Shown here in pieces: positions 48,155-60,960 of a stretch of 64,000 nucleotides of DNA. Numbering within the stretch: the first letter of the stretch is position 1; each line of letters opens with the position of its first letter. Position numbers and translations under genes: made by a program. The notes under the pieces were generated by a model. It saw only the letters and a program-made list of their open reading frames with translations. It was not told where the DNA came from and ran no database searches. The stretch lies in NCBI GenBank assembly GCA_024663395.1, contig JANFAH010000009.1, positions 1,302,001-1,366,000 on the forward strand, in the 5' to 3' direction. The DNA comes from Pisolithus tinctorius (Eukaryota > Basidiomycota > Agaricomycetes > Boletales > Pisolithaceae).

Positions 48155-51100
48155 ATGTCGAGTCTGAACAAGCTAGCAATTCGGGGCATTCGGTCGTTCG
48201 ACGACAAGCAAATATCTGTCATCGAGTTCTTCTCGCCAGTGACTGTCATTGTCGGCCACAATGGCAGTGGAAAGACGACCATCATCGAGTGTCTCAAGTA
48301 CGCCACGACCGGCGACCAGCCCCCTAACACACGCGGCGGCGCCTTCGTGCATGACCCCAAAATGGCCAACGAGAAGGAGGTAAAGGCTCAGGTGAAACTG
48401 AGATTTCACGCCGCAAATGGGAATAGGATGCTCGTAGTCCGCAACTTGTCAGTAACAGCAAAGAAGACAGGGTTAACTATGAAGACCTTGGAAAGCATCC
48501 TTGCACTTGCAGACAGCAACGTTGAGAAAGGAGGAAAGGTAACTGTGACCTCTTGCACTTCAGTGCAGCCGACACGTTGACGCGTCACGCAGAGAGGGGC
48601 TATTTCGACCAAGTGCGCAGAGATAGACACAGAAATCCCTCACCTCCTGGGCGTATCCAAGTCTGTCTTGGAGAACGTTATTTTCTGTCATCAGGAGGAT
48701 TCTTACTGGCCTCTAGCCGAGCCCTCAATTCTCAAGAAAAAATTCGACGACATCTTTGAAGCCACGAGGTAGCTGCCATCGATATTCCTATTCTTTCTCA
48801 AGGAATATAAATATATCCGTATAGATACACCAAAGCCCTCGAATCCATCAAATCGCTCCGCAAGGACCGCATGGCAGACCTAAAGGCTGAGAAAGAACGA
48901 CTAGAGTCTTTGGCAAAGGAAAAGGCCCATGCCGACAAACTTCGTGCCCGAATAACCGATCTCAACTCGTCCATCACCTCTAAGCAGAATCAATACGACG
49001 AAACGAAGCGCGAGTACGAGCAACTCGTCAAGAACAATGCTCGATTCTATGAGTCCGCAACTAAGTTCAGGGAAATGTATGTCAAGGTCGAGAATCTGCA
49101 GCAGAAAAAGGAGCACTACCAACAAGAGCTCGTGGATGTGAGGGAAACAGTGCAGGAGATGGAAGGTACTGCTTCGGATGCCCTGACCTTCGTTTTGTAT
49201 TGACCCATTTTTAGGTTCCGATGACCAACTCCAGAATCGCTTGCGCAACTTCGACGAGAACATTGCTCAGCTGAAACAAAAGCGAAGACGTCATGAAGGG
49301 GAACGTCAGGACTTCGAGGACGAGCTTGCCAAGACACGGAGAATGCATGTTGAGCTTGTAAATGAACAAGGAGAGCTCGCTGCTGAAGCTAAGGTATGTG
49401 GATGCATTTTCAGCTGCGTACGCATACACATAACTATTTTTCTCGCAGGCTCATGAACGTCGCATTACAGAACGCGAAGAACTCATTCGTGATATCAGCG
49501 ACAAGCACAATATCAAGGGTTACAGTCATTCCCCGCTGGAGCGCGAGAAAGTCAACGAGTTTATTTCACGACTTGCTGATCTGCAGCGGCGTCAACGCGC
49601 AGACTACGAGAAGTTTCAGGCGGAGGCCCGTGCGAGGAATGACGAGTATAACAGACAGTCGAGACAGTTGCATACTGAAGTAGAGAGTTTGAAGCTACAA
49701 CGGAGCAATGCCCGCGACCAGATTGTACGTGTCCCCGCTTTATACTCAATACGTGGACTGCTGAAACTTGTGGTCGCAGAAAGAGCGCCAAGCGTCAATT
49801 GCTAAGGCAGAATCCTCACTGGTAACAATGCAAGGCCTCGCGTCTGAGTTGCGTACGCTTGTCGGGGACATTGAAGAGAAGAAAAGCCGGCTTGAGAAGA
49901 TCAAGGGCGAGATTAAGTCTGCCAACTTCGATGAACGACTCAGCGAGCGTGCTTCCAAGGCGCGTACTATGGAAGACAAACGGGATTCCTTGAACGCGGA
50001 GCTGCGCAGTCTGAGCCTGCAGGCGGACTCGCGCGCAAGGTTGGACCTGAAGCGGGCTGAGATGAAGAGCAAGAAGTCAGAGATTAAGAATATGTAAGCG
50101 TTCTTCGTAAGGACTTGATATCAGATTAGTGAAGCGCGAACTCCTACGTAGCCTCGAGACGAGCAACCCCAAGTTCCGGAAGCTTGTTGGGACGGATGTT
50201 CGAGCGGAGACCATGGAACGCGAGCTGGACCGGCTCTCTAGGTCAGATTCAAGTTTGTTCTACCCGAGCAGTTTCGAACCTGAAATGGTCATTAGAGAGA
50301 AGGATCAGGAGCTTGCAGAGGCAGAGGCAGAGTTGTCTTCTGCTAACAAGGCTCTCCAAAGCTCGGAAACAACACTCTCTCAGGCGAAGGCGCAGCTCAA
50401 AAACAAGCACAAAGAGGTTAAAGGTAAGCTATCGTTGGTTTGAGTGGTACGACTTGGACCACTGACGCAGTCGTTGGGTAGAATTTGAAAGACGCATTAA
50501 GGAAGCCACGGAGTACAACTTCGGAGACGCACCCCTGTTGGATGCGATCAAGGAGGCCGAGCGTATAATTGCTGAGAAGAAGGAGTGCGTGCAGCTTGCT
50601 ACATTCCCAAGTGCTTGTTGATAACAGGATCTACACCTGCCATCGAACAGGGAGGCAAGCTTGAGTGCTGGCATGACTCGAGTATACGAGAATCTCCTGA
50701 ACATTGGAAGGGTCAGGAAGAGATGTGCTACCTGTGACCGGCACATGGATGCCAAAGAAATGGCCGTATTTGAGAAATACGTACGTCTTCCCCCTCAACG
50801 TCGTGATTTGTGACGAACTAGTTCCTCACTTTCATTTCCACAGCTCCAAGAACAAATACGGAAAACTAAGGAGGCTCCGAAGGCTGACAAGGACGAATCG
50901 TCTACCGTGGACGCATGGGAGACTGAATTGGTGAATCTTCGCGACGCGCTGCCTGCTCAAGCGTCAAAAGACCGCATCCTGAGCTCGGAAATTCCCGCGT
51001 TGGAGCAGGATATTAAGGCTACAGAGGCTGAGATCCAGCCTCTAAGCGACAATGCAGAGAAGGTATACCTTCGTTAACATGCTTAGTTGTGTTTCGCTCT

Positions 51101-53234
51101 GATGATTTCGCCCAGGCTGCCCAAAACGCGGATAATATTAAGAAGGAAATCAGAGCTATTGCTGTGCTGAAACAGCAGGCAGCCACCGTCTCGCGCAACC
51201 TGAGCGACATCGACCGGCTCGAAACTGAGACCGCTAACCTCGAAGAGGAGCTGAGGGCTACCGGCAGCGCCAAGACCGCAGATGACGTGCAAATGGAATT
51301 GGACAACTTGTCCAGTGAGATGTGAGAGTTTCGAACATTCCAGCCTGGCAAGTGCTCACTTTACTCTCGCAGTCGAACAAACGAACGTGAGAGGCAAGCA
51401 ATTATGACAGAGCGTGACCGCTTGAATTCCTCGTTACGCACCTGCGAGGGCGAGTTGCACATAATGGAGAAGAAGGAGAACACCCTCTCCAACCAGATTC
51501 GTGAGAAGGATCTTACAGAGGAGCGCGTTGACGTGATGAGAAAGGAGATTATGAATCTGAATGCTAGAGTCAAGGTGCGTTGTGTTTCTACTGAACAGAA
51601 TGGGGAGCCCGAAATCGTGGCATAGGAATTGGATGGCAAACACGCTGAGGCACAAACTCCTATAAACCGCCTCGAACAAGAACATCAGCAGGTACAAAAC
51701 GAGCTTAACGTCAGAGTAGCAGAAGTACAAAGGGCGTCGCAAGAACTGAACATGAGCGTCGACAAGCTTGACGGTATTAACAGAGCTGTCGACCGGTGAG
51801 TGACTCGTTACGTTCCCTGATCCTCGGAAACTCACGAATCTAAGATACATCCGCGAGAAGCGCGGACTGCTCTTGACAGATTGTGCTGAGAAGATTGAGC
51901 GTTACGAGAGCGAAATCCAAGAAATTAGCATCAAGGTCGAGAACATACGAGAGAACATAGCAAAGATTGACAAAGAAATCAGCGAGAGCGGCAGTTCTAT
52001 CTCTAACCTACGGGCCAACCTTCGCATTCGGAAACTCGTCACGGATATCGCAGCGACACAGGCAGAGATTGACTCTTACGACATGGAGTCTGCGGCGAAG
52101 GCGAAGCGAACATTTGAAGACCGGTACCAGGCCGAGAAACAGAAGGAGACAGACATGCAGAGCAAGGTATTATGTCTCCCGCTAGCAACCAAGACGGAGT
52201 TGCTAATGCGTGGGGGTTATAGTACGCTCATCTTGGAGGCGAAATTAGTTCGCTTAATGAAACTTTGAAACAAGTTGAAAAGGATCTGCGGGAATACAAG
52301 GATACCAACAGAAGGTACACGGATCAACTTGTGAAAGTCAAGGTCTGTCGTCCTCTACGACTATTCGGTTCCCGTATTCACCGTCTTTTGATTTCAGATG
52401 TCAGATATGGCCAACAATGACCTTGAGAAGTATGCAAAGGCCCTGGATAAGTAAGTCGGGCCGGTATACCGACTTCCACATTCGTGCTAAGGTTGCTTCA
52501 GCGCAATCATGAAGTACCACAGTTTGAAGATGGAAGAAGTCAATGACACGATGCGTCACCTGTGGAATAAAACGTACCAAGGGACTGGTAAGAATTGGAG
52601 GTGGCGGGATGTACGTAGACGCTGATATCCTTTCTAGATATCGACGGAATTAAGATACGTTCAGACGTGGAAGGCGGGGCGTCAAAGCGGTCATATAATT
52701 ACAGGGTGGGCTTCCTAAGTGTACGCCATTGGAAGCAACTGATTCAGCCGTGCCTGCAGGTCGTCATGACGAAGGATCAGGTGGAAATGGACATGAGAGG
52801 ACGCTGTTCGGCTGGTCAGAAGATGCTTGCTTCGATAATCATCCGTCTCGCGCTGTCGGATTCGTTCGGGCAAAATTGTGGTATCCTGGCGCTGGACGAA
52901 CCCACGAACGCATTGGACGTGGAAAATATCGATGCCCTGGCAGAGAGTCTGGTCGAGTCAGTGTTCTCCGCGGCGAAGAGTTCTCGATGCTGACTAAGGC
53001 TGCAGCATCATCAACGAGCGGAAAAACCATTCAAACTTCCAGCTTATTATTATCACGCACGACGAAAATTTCCTTCGGAAGCTTGGTCAAAGCGATGTGA
53101 TGGAATATTATTGGTGAGTCGCTACGTACGATCTAGTGGCGTGGAGTTAGCTGAATGATATGGTCGTTTGATGCAGGCGAGTATCGCGAGACTCCAGACA
53201 GAAGTCGGTGATCGAGCGCCAGCGATTCCGGTGA
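48155..53234 (+). CDS. RAD50: DNA double-strand-break repair ATPase Rad50
   Basis: Coiled-coil ABC ATPase of the Mre11-Rad50-Nbs1 complex, which tethers and processes DNA breaks and telomeres. Start [20 protein letters not shown]; Walker [22 protein letters not shown]-type region by 48,560; the [20 protein letters not shown] block (48,690-48,760); two long antiparallel coiled-coil arms; the zinc hook CATC (CxxC) at 50,724-50,735 in [18 protein letters not shown]; then the signature [20 protein letters not shown], Walker [15 protein letters not shown], and [18 protein letters not shown]. The last exon joins YYW to [10 protein letters not shown] and ends ERQRFR. About 15-20 short introns. All catalytic elements are intact. 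Some exon joins in the coiled coil are not resolved. Confidence 0.95.
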
Positions 53235-53618
53235 ACGATGTGGGTGGGTGGGCTTCGTTACTACGTATGGACTCATTGTACATTACTGCACTACAATAAC
53301 ACCGACCGGTTTGATTAGGTCCGACGTGCAAATAGTAGAGTCTCCCTTGTTTTGGTCTGCGGGCACCATGAGTCGGTTAGACGCCTGAGGCCTCCTGATA
53401 AGCAATGACGCCTTCGCCATCACTCCAGACCGCTGCGTCGTACCCAGGTCCGGACTATTTACGTGATCGGCGTCCCAGGTGGAATTCCTTGCGTTCATTA
53501 AAGTCCTCGCTCGGAGTGTCCTTATCGCCCTTATAACCCCCCCGTTCCCCCCCTTCAACTATTCCGTTCGCTTTCCCTCGTACTAACGAGCTGTGCTGTC
53601 TCCCTGCTAACTTGCTGT
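53235..53618. other. Intergenic region between RAD50 and the RGS gene
   Basis: About 380 bp; RAD50 3' UTR and a CT-rich promoter (about 53,545-53,600, with C-runs) ahead of the next start. Confidence 0.5.
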
Positions 53619-55782
53619 ATGGCGCAGCCCCCAGCGTCGAAGCTCACACTGAGAGGGCTGCTGACACTTCCAGTGAGTTCCATGTGACCGTGTAACTGAT
53701 GTGACGTCTATCTGATGCGCGCTGGTCAAACCTGTCTTAGTATCGGCTGTGCAACCCTCCCCCAGCCATCGGGAAAGTGCGCTCCTGCAGTGTGACGCCA
53801 GTACTCCAAGTTTGTCTTGATGACGTCCTCGATCGCAAACACCTTCCTCCGCTCGGTCTCAAAGATTTTGAAGAGTATCTCCTTTATGTGGAGCAGGCTC
53901 CCGAAAACCTCTATTTCATTCTCTGGTTGAAGGAGTATACCATTCGTTACCAAGCCTGGGCCCAGCGAGCAAAAGCCGCGTTTACGAACGATACGCTCAG
54001 AGTTGGAAATGTGCCCAGTTCCCCCCGCAGGCTACTTCGGAACCCCCCACCACCAGATCCTTCTCTGACCTTGTTCTACTCCCGTGCCAAGCAAACTTTT
54101 TTCACGCCGTTCGCAGATTATGAGCTCAATATCCCTTCAGACATATTGGGTCCATTTCATTCCTCTGCTTCGCAGTCCAGGCCACCTGGATCACCTGCAC
54201 CCTGGCACTCTCAGTCTGCGCATCCGGACCCCGCCGTGTTCACGGAAGTAGCCATTGAAGCACGATTCATGCTCAACGAGTCTCTCCAACGCTTCGTTCA
54301 GGCGGCGTCCACCAATGTCGGCTCCCGAAGGGCTGCGTGTGGTATTGCTGGCGGTTGCTTCTTTACTACTGTCACCGGGGTCTTACCATTGGTTATGACC
54401 ACCGGACGATGGAATGCCGGTCCCCATGGTCGACTTATTCGGTTGGCGGCAGCACCTGGCTTGTGGTTCGGACTCACAATCCTGATTGCCAGTTTGCAAG
54501 GCGTAAGCATTTTTTCGCCGCCGGAGGTTTTTCTTTCCGTGTATGAAAACTGATTTTTTCCTTCTCACACAAGATCTGTCTCATGATATATGTCTTCGGA
54601 GATCTCAGGCAACTACGCAAATTTGAGCTTGCACGCCCGGCGATATCTCGTCCATTGCCAACATCCATATCCGAGCCATTCATTCAAGTTCCTCGAGCCC
54701 CCCCGGCCCCACCTCCCAGTGTCACTATCCTACCCAGGGTCCAGTCTCAAAGAAATGATTTCGCGGGTATCTCCCCCGTTACGGTGAACACGACTTCTTC
54801 GGCTTCGCCCGGCTGTCGGCCATTTTCTCCAGCGTCCGCCCGCTCTTCGGCAACTTCTCGTGAGTCTTGTGACCCGGAGTCTGCATGCTCTGGTTGTGTA
54901 AATGAAATCGAGATATCTGCCGCGGTGTTTGATGAGGACCCTGCACCAGAGGGTCCCGCAACCGCTACTTGCCTTCACCGGCCGGAGTATCAAGCCCCGT
55001 CTCCACCCTCGTCAATCACATTTCCTCCTTCAGCGCACTTTCCCCCGCGGGCGCGACCAGCTGTTTCGGCTCCCAATATTCACAGTGCTCTTGACCGTTC
55101 TCGTAACGGTGACAGTATATCCAAAGCTGAGTCACTATACGGGCCAACCGCAGGGTTTATCCAACCAAGTAATAATAGTGGCGATATCGACAACCTGTCA
55201 AGTTCCTGGAAGAGTTCCCTTCCACACAAAAGTCGAGCCACGTTACAAAATTTTGATTTCGACTTACTACCGAGCACGAGAAGAAGTGCCTCAGCACGCG
55301 AATTGGGTGGACGCCCGAGGATCGATGTTGTAACTACTGCCCCAGCACCGTCATCTGCACCCTGTCAGAACATGCGGCAGTCATTGTCACGCGAACGTAG
55401 TGCGGTAGTACCACCGCGGCAGCTTCTTACCACCCGCTCGCTGAGTTCTGAGCTGGGGCGTGCACAATACAAATGCAACAAGAGACCTTATCCCATTTCT
55501 ATACCCCCCGATTCCCCCATCTTTTTGTCTCCGCCAAACCACCTTACACCGACGTCGCCTTCTGCCTCGATGCCAACACCCGAGAAAGAATGCCGGAACT
55601 TGCATTTTTCGTTCAACCTGCCATCCTTTACAGCAGGCGTTCCGGCATTCGCGGCGCCCCTGACCAACATCCAGTCTCCAGTTGTAAAACGAGCGCAGTG
55701 GGAAGTTGTAGTCAGGTCAGGGTTGATCGCGTTCGTCATCACAGGCACCATTGTCGGGGTAATCATCGGCGTCGTCCCATGA
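53619..55782 (+). CDS. RGS-domain multi-span membrane protein (Rax1-like)
   Basis: Start MAQPPASKLTLRGLLTLP; an intron (53,672 to about 53,741) joins to YRLCNPPPAIGKV. The RGS-like helical bundle covers about residues 25-230 (LDDVLDRKHLPPLGLKDFEE, YLLYVEQAPENLYFILWLKE, ARFMLNESLQRFV). Membrane helices follow: AACGIAGGCFFTTVTGVLPL and AAPGLWFGLTILIASLQG, then, over an intron at about 54,500, MIYVFGDLRQLRKFEL. A long Ser/Pro-rich loop leads to the terminal helix SGLIAFVITGTIVGVIIGVV. RGS plus three C-terminal spans is the architecture of yeast Rax1 (bud-site landmark), though this protein is longer (about 670 residues). Whether it acts on a G-alpha is unknown. Confidence 0.8.
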
Positions 55783-56763
55783 GCCCGCGGCGTTGTGTTG
55801 GGCAGGAAACCAGGCTGTGCATAACATGCGGTGTGCCCTCTTGGTGGGCTGTTATTTCTGTCCTCTTTTTTTCTTGGGTTTTTCCTCGCAACGTGTACTT
55901 TTGTAGTCAACAGCATGTGCGTGCCACATAAGCTCGACTGTCGCAATTGTGATCTGTAGCCCTTCCTCCCCAAGGTCCCTCGTGCTTCATGCACACCACG
56001 AGTGCGGTGCCTTGCGGCCTTCTCTCACGACCTTCACGTTTTTACACTTATCCCCTCGGCGGACATTAGCGAGCATTCTTTCTCTTCCCCCCTCCCCTCC
56101 CGTGTAGACCGCATTATCCCTCTCCTTACTGCTTCGCGCACCATCGCCGAAATCACTATACTAAATCTTAGGAATGTTAGTAAGTACGTATATTCAACTT
56201 GTGCCAATTTTAATTGTCTTTCTCCGGCATGTGGTAACCTGACTGTGTACCAACCGCGCACCCGGCGGCCCTGCAGTGCAACCAGTGCCAGCGCTGGAAT
56301 GACAATCTGAGGGTCTGTTCCAGTGGCGCGGCACATTTTGCAGGATCCCTCTAACTCCGGATTGCTGATCTCAGCCGTGGAAACGAAAAGACCACTTGCA
56401 GGCACAAGTTTCGAATGCATCGCGATAACTTTACAGTAAATGGTATTCAAGACATCCAAACTGCCAGTGTATAGTAAATGATGCCAAGGATTGTTGGTTT
56501 ACGCGGAAGAGTCACAGAACATTAGAAGAAGTCGGGAAATCAGTGGGACGTTACGTTCGGCCCTTGTGGCAGATCTCAGATTCATGAAATCCGAGGGATG
56601 CGCGATCGAGACCCAACGTCGTCCGTTCATGCGTCGCCCCCAGTCCGAATTTTATCATGATCCCCTGTCCCAGTTGCTAGCCAGACGTCAAGATGCGGCA
56701 AATATTCTCCGTTATTTGCGAGATACATACAACGGAAATATACATATCCGGCGGTCGGAGCTA
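55783..56763. other. Convergent intergenic region, no gene recognised
   Basis: About 980 bp between two stop codons. ORFs of 130-140 codons exist on both strands (56,034-56,459 minus; 56,491-56,889 plus) but show no domain and no splice support. Presumed 3' UTRs and spacer. Confidence 0.45.
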
Positions 56764-58123
56764 TTAGAGAGTTACCGCACTTTCTTCCTTGTGTATCTCT
56801 ACCCCAAGGGGAGCGCCCAATGCTTCAACGACAACTCTTTGTCAGTCGCCTACCCAATTACAAAAACCAAGAATACTCACCTTCTTTGATAGCACCGTAG
56901 AGCAAAAATTGGCCAGATACCAAACCAGCAGTCATGACCATCCTCGGTCCCAAGCCTGCAAAGAGGCCGCGGGGCCCCGCCTGCCGTGCAAGGACGTGAA
57001 GGCGGTGGAGCATGGAACCACTCGGACCGTGTCCTTTGTTGATTTGGCTGAGAAGCGTGTCGGCAGGCTGGTGGACATCGGCGACCAAACATGACCCAAC
57101 AGGTGGTAGGCGAAAGGAAGTTCAATCAACTATCTACCTCTGATGGTAGCTGGGAAGGAACATACGTGACTCAGTATAGCGGCTGCGAATCCGGCAATGA
57201 TACCACTTCCTAATTGAATGCTGAATTTCTTAACGGGTGTGAGGTTGCACCGGGTCTCATAAGACATGCTGCGGAAGGCCAGCTCGTGGCAAAGTTCGTT
57301 AACCGTGAATTGGCCAATTGCATAGGGGATCTGCTTGAAGAGGATCGGTACAAAACCAGCATACAACTCCCGAATGCCGCCTTCTCGAGCCAGTCTAGTG
57401 AATCCGGTAACGAGGCCAGACGCATAACCGCGTTCCGAGACGAGTCGTATTCTGGTAGCCTCCAAGGGTGTAAGGAAGATATCTGCAAAGAACCTATAAC
57501 GATCCACAATAAAGTGAGCTGAGACAAACTTTTCACTTCGACGGAAACAGGTGCTTACTCTGCGACGCTGGCAGATCCAAGATATATGGCTGTCCGGTAC
57601 TTGACTGCAGCTTCTGGGCTGCCTACCAATTCGACAGCTTTCCTCTTGCAGTACTCGTAGCCAGAAAACTTGGCACCACCTTGAACGAAATAACCGACAA
57701 CGGTGGGTCCAAATCCAGTCAAGAGAGCCTTGGGTCCCTCGGTGGCGACGACGAGGCGTGCACCCGAGAGCATAGAGTGTTTGGCATAGGCAGGATTGAT
57801 TTGGATTCGTGTCTTTACGACGTCAATGGCTGTATGGCATGGTTGAAGATGACGCACATAACTGAAGAACAAGAAAACCCACGAGTCATGGCACCATGTG
57901 TGATACTACATCAACTTGGTGACTTCGATGGGCAGAGGGAAATGCTGTTATGACTTACGTGCAGCACAATGCACCTATAGATTAGGATACTACTCAGCAC
58001 CCGTGTCACCACTCTGAGCACTATAGGGGCCTCACCTGCAAAGAAGAATGACGTGTAGTCTCTGGGCGAGAACTGGGGTAACTGTACAGCCAAAGATTGG
58101 ACGTGTGCCTTTCGCTTTGCCAT
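56764..58123 (-). CDS. MIR1: Mitochondrial phosphate carrier (Mir1/Pic type)
   Basis: Inner-membrane carrier importing phosphate with protons for ATP synthesis. Start MAKRKAHVQSLAVQLPQFS at 58,123. Exon 1 ends in FFFAG and joins to GALCCT; a 23-nt microexon (57,905-57,883) gives ITHGAMT, then PIDVVKTRIQINPAY, so the first carrier signature PxDxxKxR spans two introns. Second repeat: FLTPLEATRIRLVSERGYAS. Third: SHPADTLLSQINKG. The last exon, after a splice in GAIKE, gives ALGAPLGVEIHKEESAVTL and the stop at 56,764. About 310 residues, three repeats of about 100, as expected. The LEATRIR motif marks phosphate carriers rather than ADP/ATP or citrate carriers. Confidence 0.93.
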
Positions 58124-58318
58124 TGTCGCCGCTATCGCGAAGGTCAGTTGGCAGCAACGGCGACCTGTGTGGGGTATAATACGATGACGTCAGGTCAATG
58201 CCAGTTTGGTAGGGTCGGCTCAGACTCGGTTCGGTTCACACCCCGAAGAAGCTCTCCTACAAACTCCGATAGTATCAATGTGACTACTAGTGGTGATACA
58301 ATCTCCCGTCCTCTCACC

Positions 58319-59102
58319 ATGGCGAGTTACACTGAGATACTGCACTTCACTGCCTCTGAGGAGGTGATGTCCGGTCGAGCGAACCTTGACAGAGTTCGCG
58401 AGCTCCTATCCAAAGCGGAAGGATTGAACCAGTCAGTATCTTTGTTTGCATAGCGTAAAGTTTCGGATCGACTCCGTCTTTGGTCGATAAGATCGTACTT
58501 TGGACCAGAAACAGAAGATCCGTCGGTTTTGTTTATAGTAAACGGTTAGTTGACTGCTCCAATCGTACCGATCTTGCATAACGAAGCCAATGCCTTTATC
58601 AGACTGGAAATCTAAGGATGCGCATGCCAAGTTCCTGGATTCGCTCGAAGGCGCAGCTTTCAAACCAGCGTTGTTGCCCCTTTCTGCCTCTCCGATTGTC
58701 CACCACTTCGCCGAATTTGACGAAATAAAGAGTCGTCTACAAGCGCCTATTACTGAGTTCGTCACCCTAACGTTGAAGCCGGACCACACGATGGAGGAGT
58801 TGAAGCCCTTGGTGCAAGAGTTGCACGAGAAGCTGAAAGGCTCCAAGATGTTTTATGGATCTAGCTGGGCTCCGATTGCCAATGAGTCAAACATGTACCA
58901 CGGGATCTTGGGCTGGGATACCGTCGAGGTGGGAACAGATCGAATGAAAAATTTACTGTTGCCAACCTACCTTTTTTCACGACAGGCACACTGGGATGCC
59001 GTCAAAGACGGCCCACCTAAAGCGGTCGTCGACGAATTCAAGAAAATCGCCAATTTGTGGCTGGTTCACGCTGCGTTGCAGTCGCTGACGGAGAACAAGT
59101 GA
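58319..59102 (+). CDS. Dimeric alpha-beta-barrel (ABM-like) protein, function unknown
   Basis: Start MASYTEILHFTASEEVMSGR. Introns 58,432-58,491 and 58,545-58,602 join to SYFGPETEDPSVLFIVND and WKSKDAHAKFLDSLEGAAF; the W-x-S-x-x-AH pattern is typical of antibiotic-biosynthesis-monooxygenase-like and stress-responsive barrels. Second ferredoxin-like repeat: EFVTLTLKPDHTMEELKPLV, FYGSSWAPIANESNMYHGIL, GWDTVE. A 57-nt GT-AG intron, in frame and without stops (58,930-58,986), then joins VE to AHWDAVKDGPPKAVVDEFKK. Ends LVHAALQSLTENK. About 190 residues with two repeats, so one chain may form the whole barrel. No catalytic site is evident. Confidence 0.75.
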
Positions 59103-59659
59103 GTGGGGTGTGATGATACCAAAATGGAGGGAAAACTGTGCTGTACTCTTTTCATGTATGGGTCGATCTTCTTGCAGTATTATGAATGTGAAGACTCGGG
59201 ACTAGACCGTTCCAAGTGCCAGAGAGGTTTAGGGTAGTGACCGCCCTTCCGCCGCGATCAACCCAAATACATGTATGTGTTCGGCGAACAGTAACAAAGT
59301 TTTTCTCTGGGAGGCCGGCGGATTCCTAGCGACAAAGCGACTGCAACCTGGCTCGGGCATGTTGCATAAGTTGACAGGCTATCTTCATGCGTGATATGTA
59401 GCACCGAACAGCCTTGGACCCACGCATCGTAGATAGCAGGACGTGTCTTGAAGCGATATAAGGAATCGACATCAATTCACGCCTGATACGCCGGGTTACT
59501 AGCTGTACTGCGGCCTTGTGTCTGTGGATGGGCTGTGGTGTGTGGTGAGCACGCATTGTACACGAGTTGTTTGAACGTGTGTCGAATAAAACTCTGACGC
59601 GGCTTCTCAACTCCGCCCACCAGCCTCGTCGTCGTCGCCCCCATCGCTCCCCATTCAAA
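59103..59659. other. Intergenic region, promoter of the VAP gene
   Basis: About 555 bp; no gene recognised. CG-rich, CTCGTCGTCGTCGCC-type repeats lie just before the next start (59,622-59,650). Confidence 0.45.
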
Positions 59660-60960
59660 ATGTCCGTTCATCTGATACCGAATAACGCCCTGGGCTTTAA
59701 CAGTTCGTCGGGCTTGCATTTGATGCGAAAACAACCGCTCATTAGCCTTCCTCAGGGCCCTTCACACAACTCGTCAAAAAGACCCTCACAATCACGAACA
59801 ACAATGCCTTGCCGGTTGCTTTCAAGGTCAAGACTACTGCACCGAAGGTACGGATGCTCTCCCTTCCCTTCGTCACCATATAACATCTTACGCCAGCTAT
59901 ACTGTGTGAGGCCCAATTCCGGAAGGATCGAGCCTGGAGAAAGCGTCGAAGTGTCAGGTTAGCGCGTGCCTCATGTCGCCTGAGCACGTCCACCAACTCC
60001 CTTTTCAGTGATGTTGCAGCCCATGAAGGAGGAGCCGCTCTTGTCGATCAAGTGCAAAGACAAGTTTTTGATCCAGAGTACTCTCATCACTCCGGAGAAG
60101 GAAACGAAGGACCTTCAGGATATCGTAAGTGCCATTCATTCGACCTTGTTTCCATCTCGAACGAGTCTTTCCCAGTGGAATGTCGCTGGTGGTACAGGGG
60201 AGGAGTGGAAAGTACATCAACACAAGCTTCGTGTTGTATATCTCCCGGCGGAAGGGACTGTCGAGGAGGAAGACGAAGGTCACCCCCAAGACGGTCCATC
60301 TGCAATGATACAACCCGACAAGGTAGGATATCATTTCGTCATGCGATTGTCACGATGCTCAGGGACTCCCAGCAATACAACACAACCAAGGACAGCGTCA
60401 GTCATATGCCGTCTATTCCTACGTGGCCGCCGCAGCCACCCCAGGCGGATCCACCAGCACCGGCGTCGCCACCCGCCCCGCTGCGCCCGATGACCCCACC
60501 TGTCCGAGACGCAGACGCAACGTTCTTCCGTGCTGACTCTGGGGAGCATTTCCAGCGTGCAAGGAGCAATGGTGTCGGCGTGGTGAATGTAAATCTCCAC
60601 CAGCCATCCCCGTCGTCGTCTCCTCCCATCAACGTCGCTCCTGTCCAGGTCAACCACGAACTCGAAGAGAAACTGCATGAAGCAGAGTCAGAGATAAAAC
60701 GCCTCCGCGCACTCCTTTCCGCAGTCCCGGACCCCAGCTCGACTGCACCAGAATCTGTTGCGCCAGAATCAGTGGCACCTTCCGACTTCCGACGAAGATA
60801 CACGGTAGGGTCGGACGACGGGACAAGCACGTACTACGGAGAAACCGAAGTTGGGACGATAGTGGAACGCGACACTGTCATACACCAGGATGGTGTACCA
60901 CTGCAGGTGGTTATCATCATAGCACTTGGCGTTTTTATCACGACCTATCTATTTTTCTAA
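59660..60960 (+). CDS. SCS2: VAMP-associated protein (VAP/Scs2), ER tail-anchored MSP domain
   Basis: ER contact-site receptor that binds FFAT motifs of lipid-transfer proteins. Start MSVHLIPNNALGFN; intron 59,703-59,755 (GTTCGT donor) joins to RPFTQLVKKTLTITNNNALP and VAFKVKTTAPK; the next exon LYCVRPNSGRIEPGESVEVS completes the VAP signature, then VMLQPMKEEPLLSIKCKDKF and LIQSTLITPEKET. Then come WNVAGGTGEEWKVHQHKLRV, a Pro-rich linker, a short coiled coil (NHELEEKLHEAESEIKRLRA), and a single C-terminal helix PLQVVIIIALGVFITTYLFF as tail anchor. About 350 residues. The TTxPKxYxVRPNxGxIxPG surface is intact, so FFAT binding is expected. Confidence 0.93.

Noticed and set aside
56034..56459. 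141-codon minus-strand ORF as a gene
   Set aside because: No recognisable domain or splice context, and it lies between convergent 3' ends.
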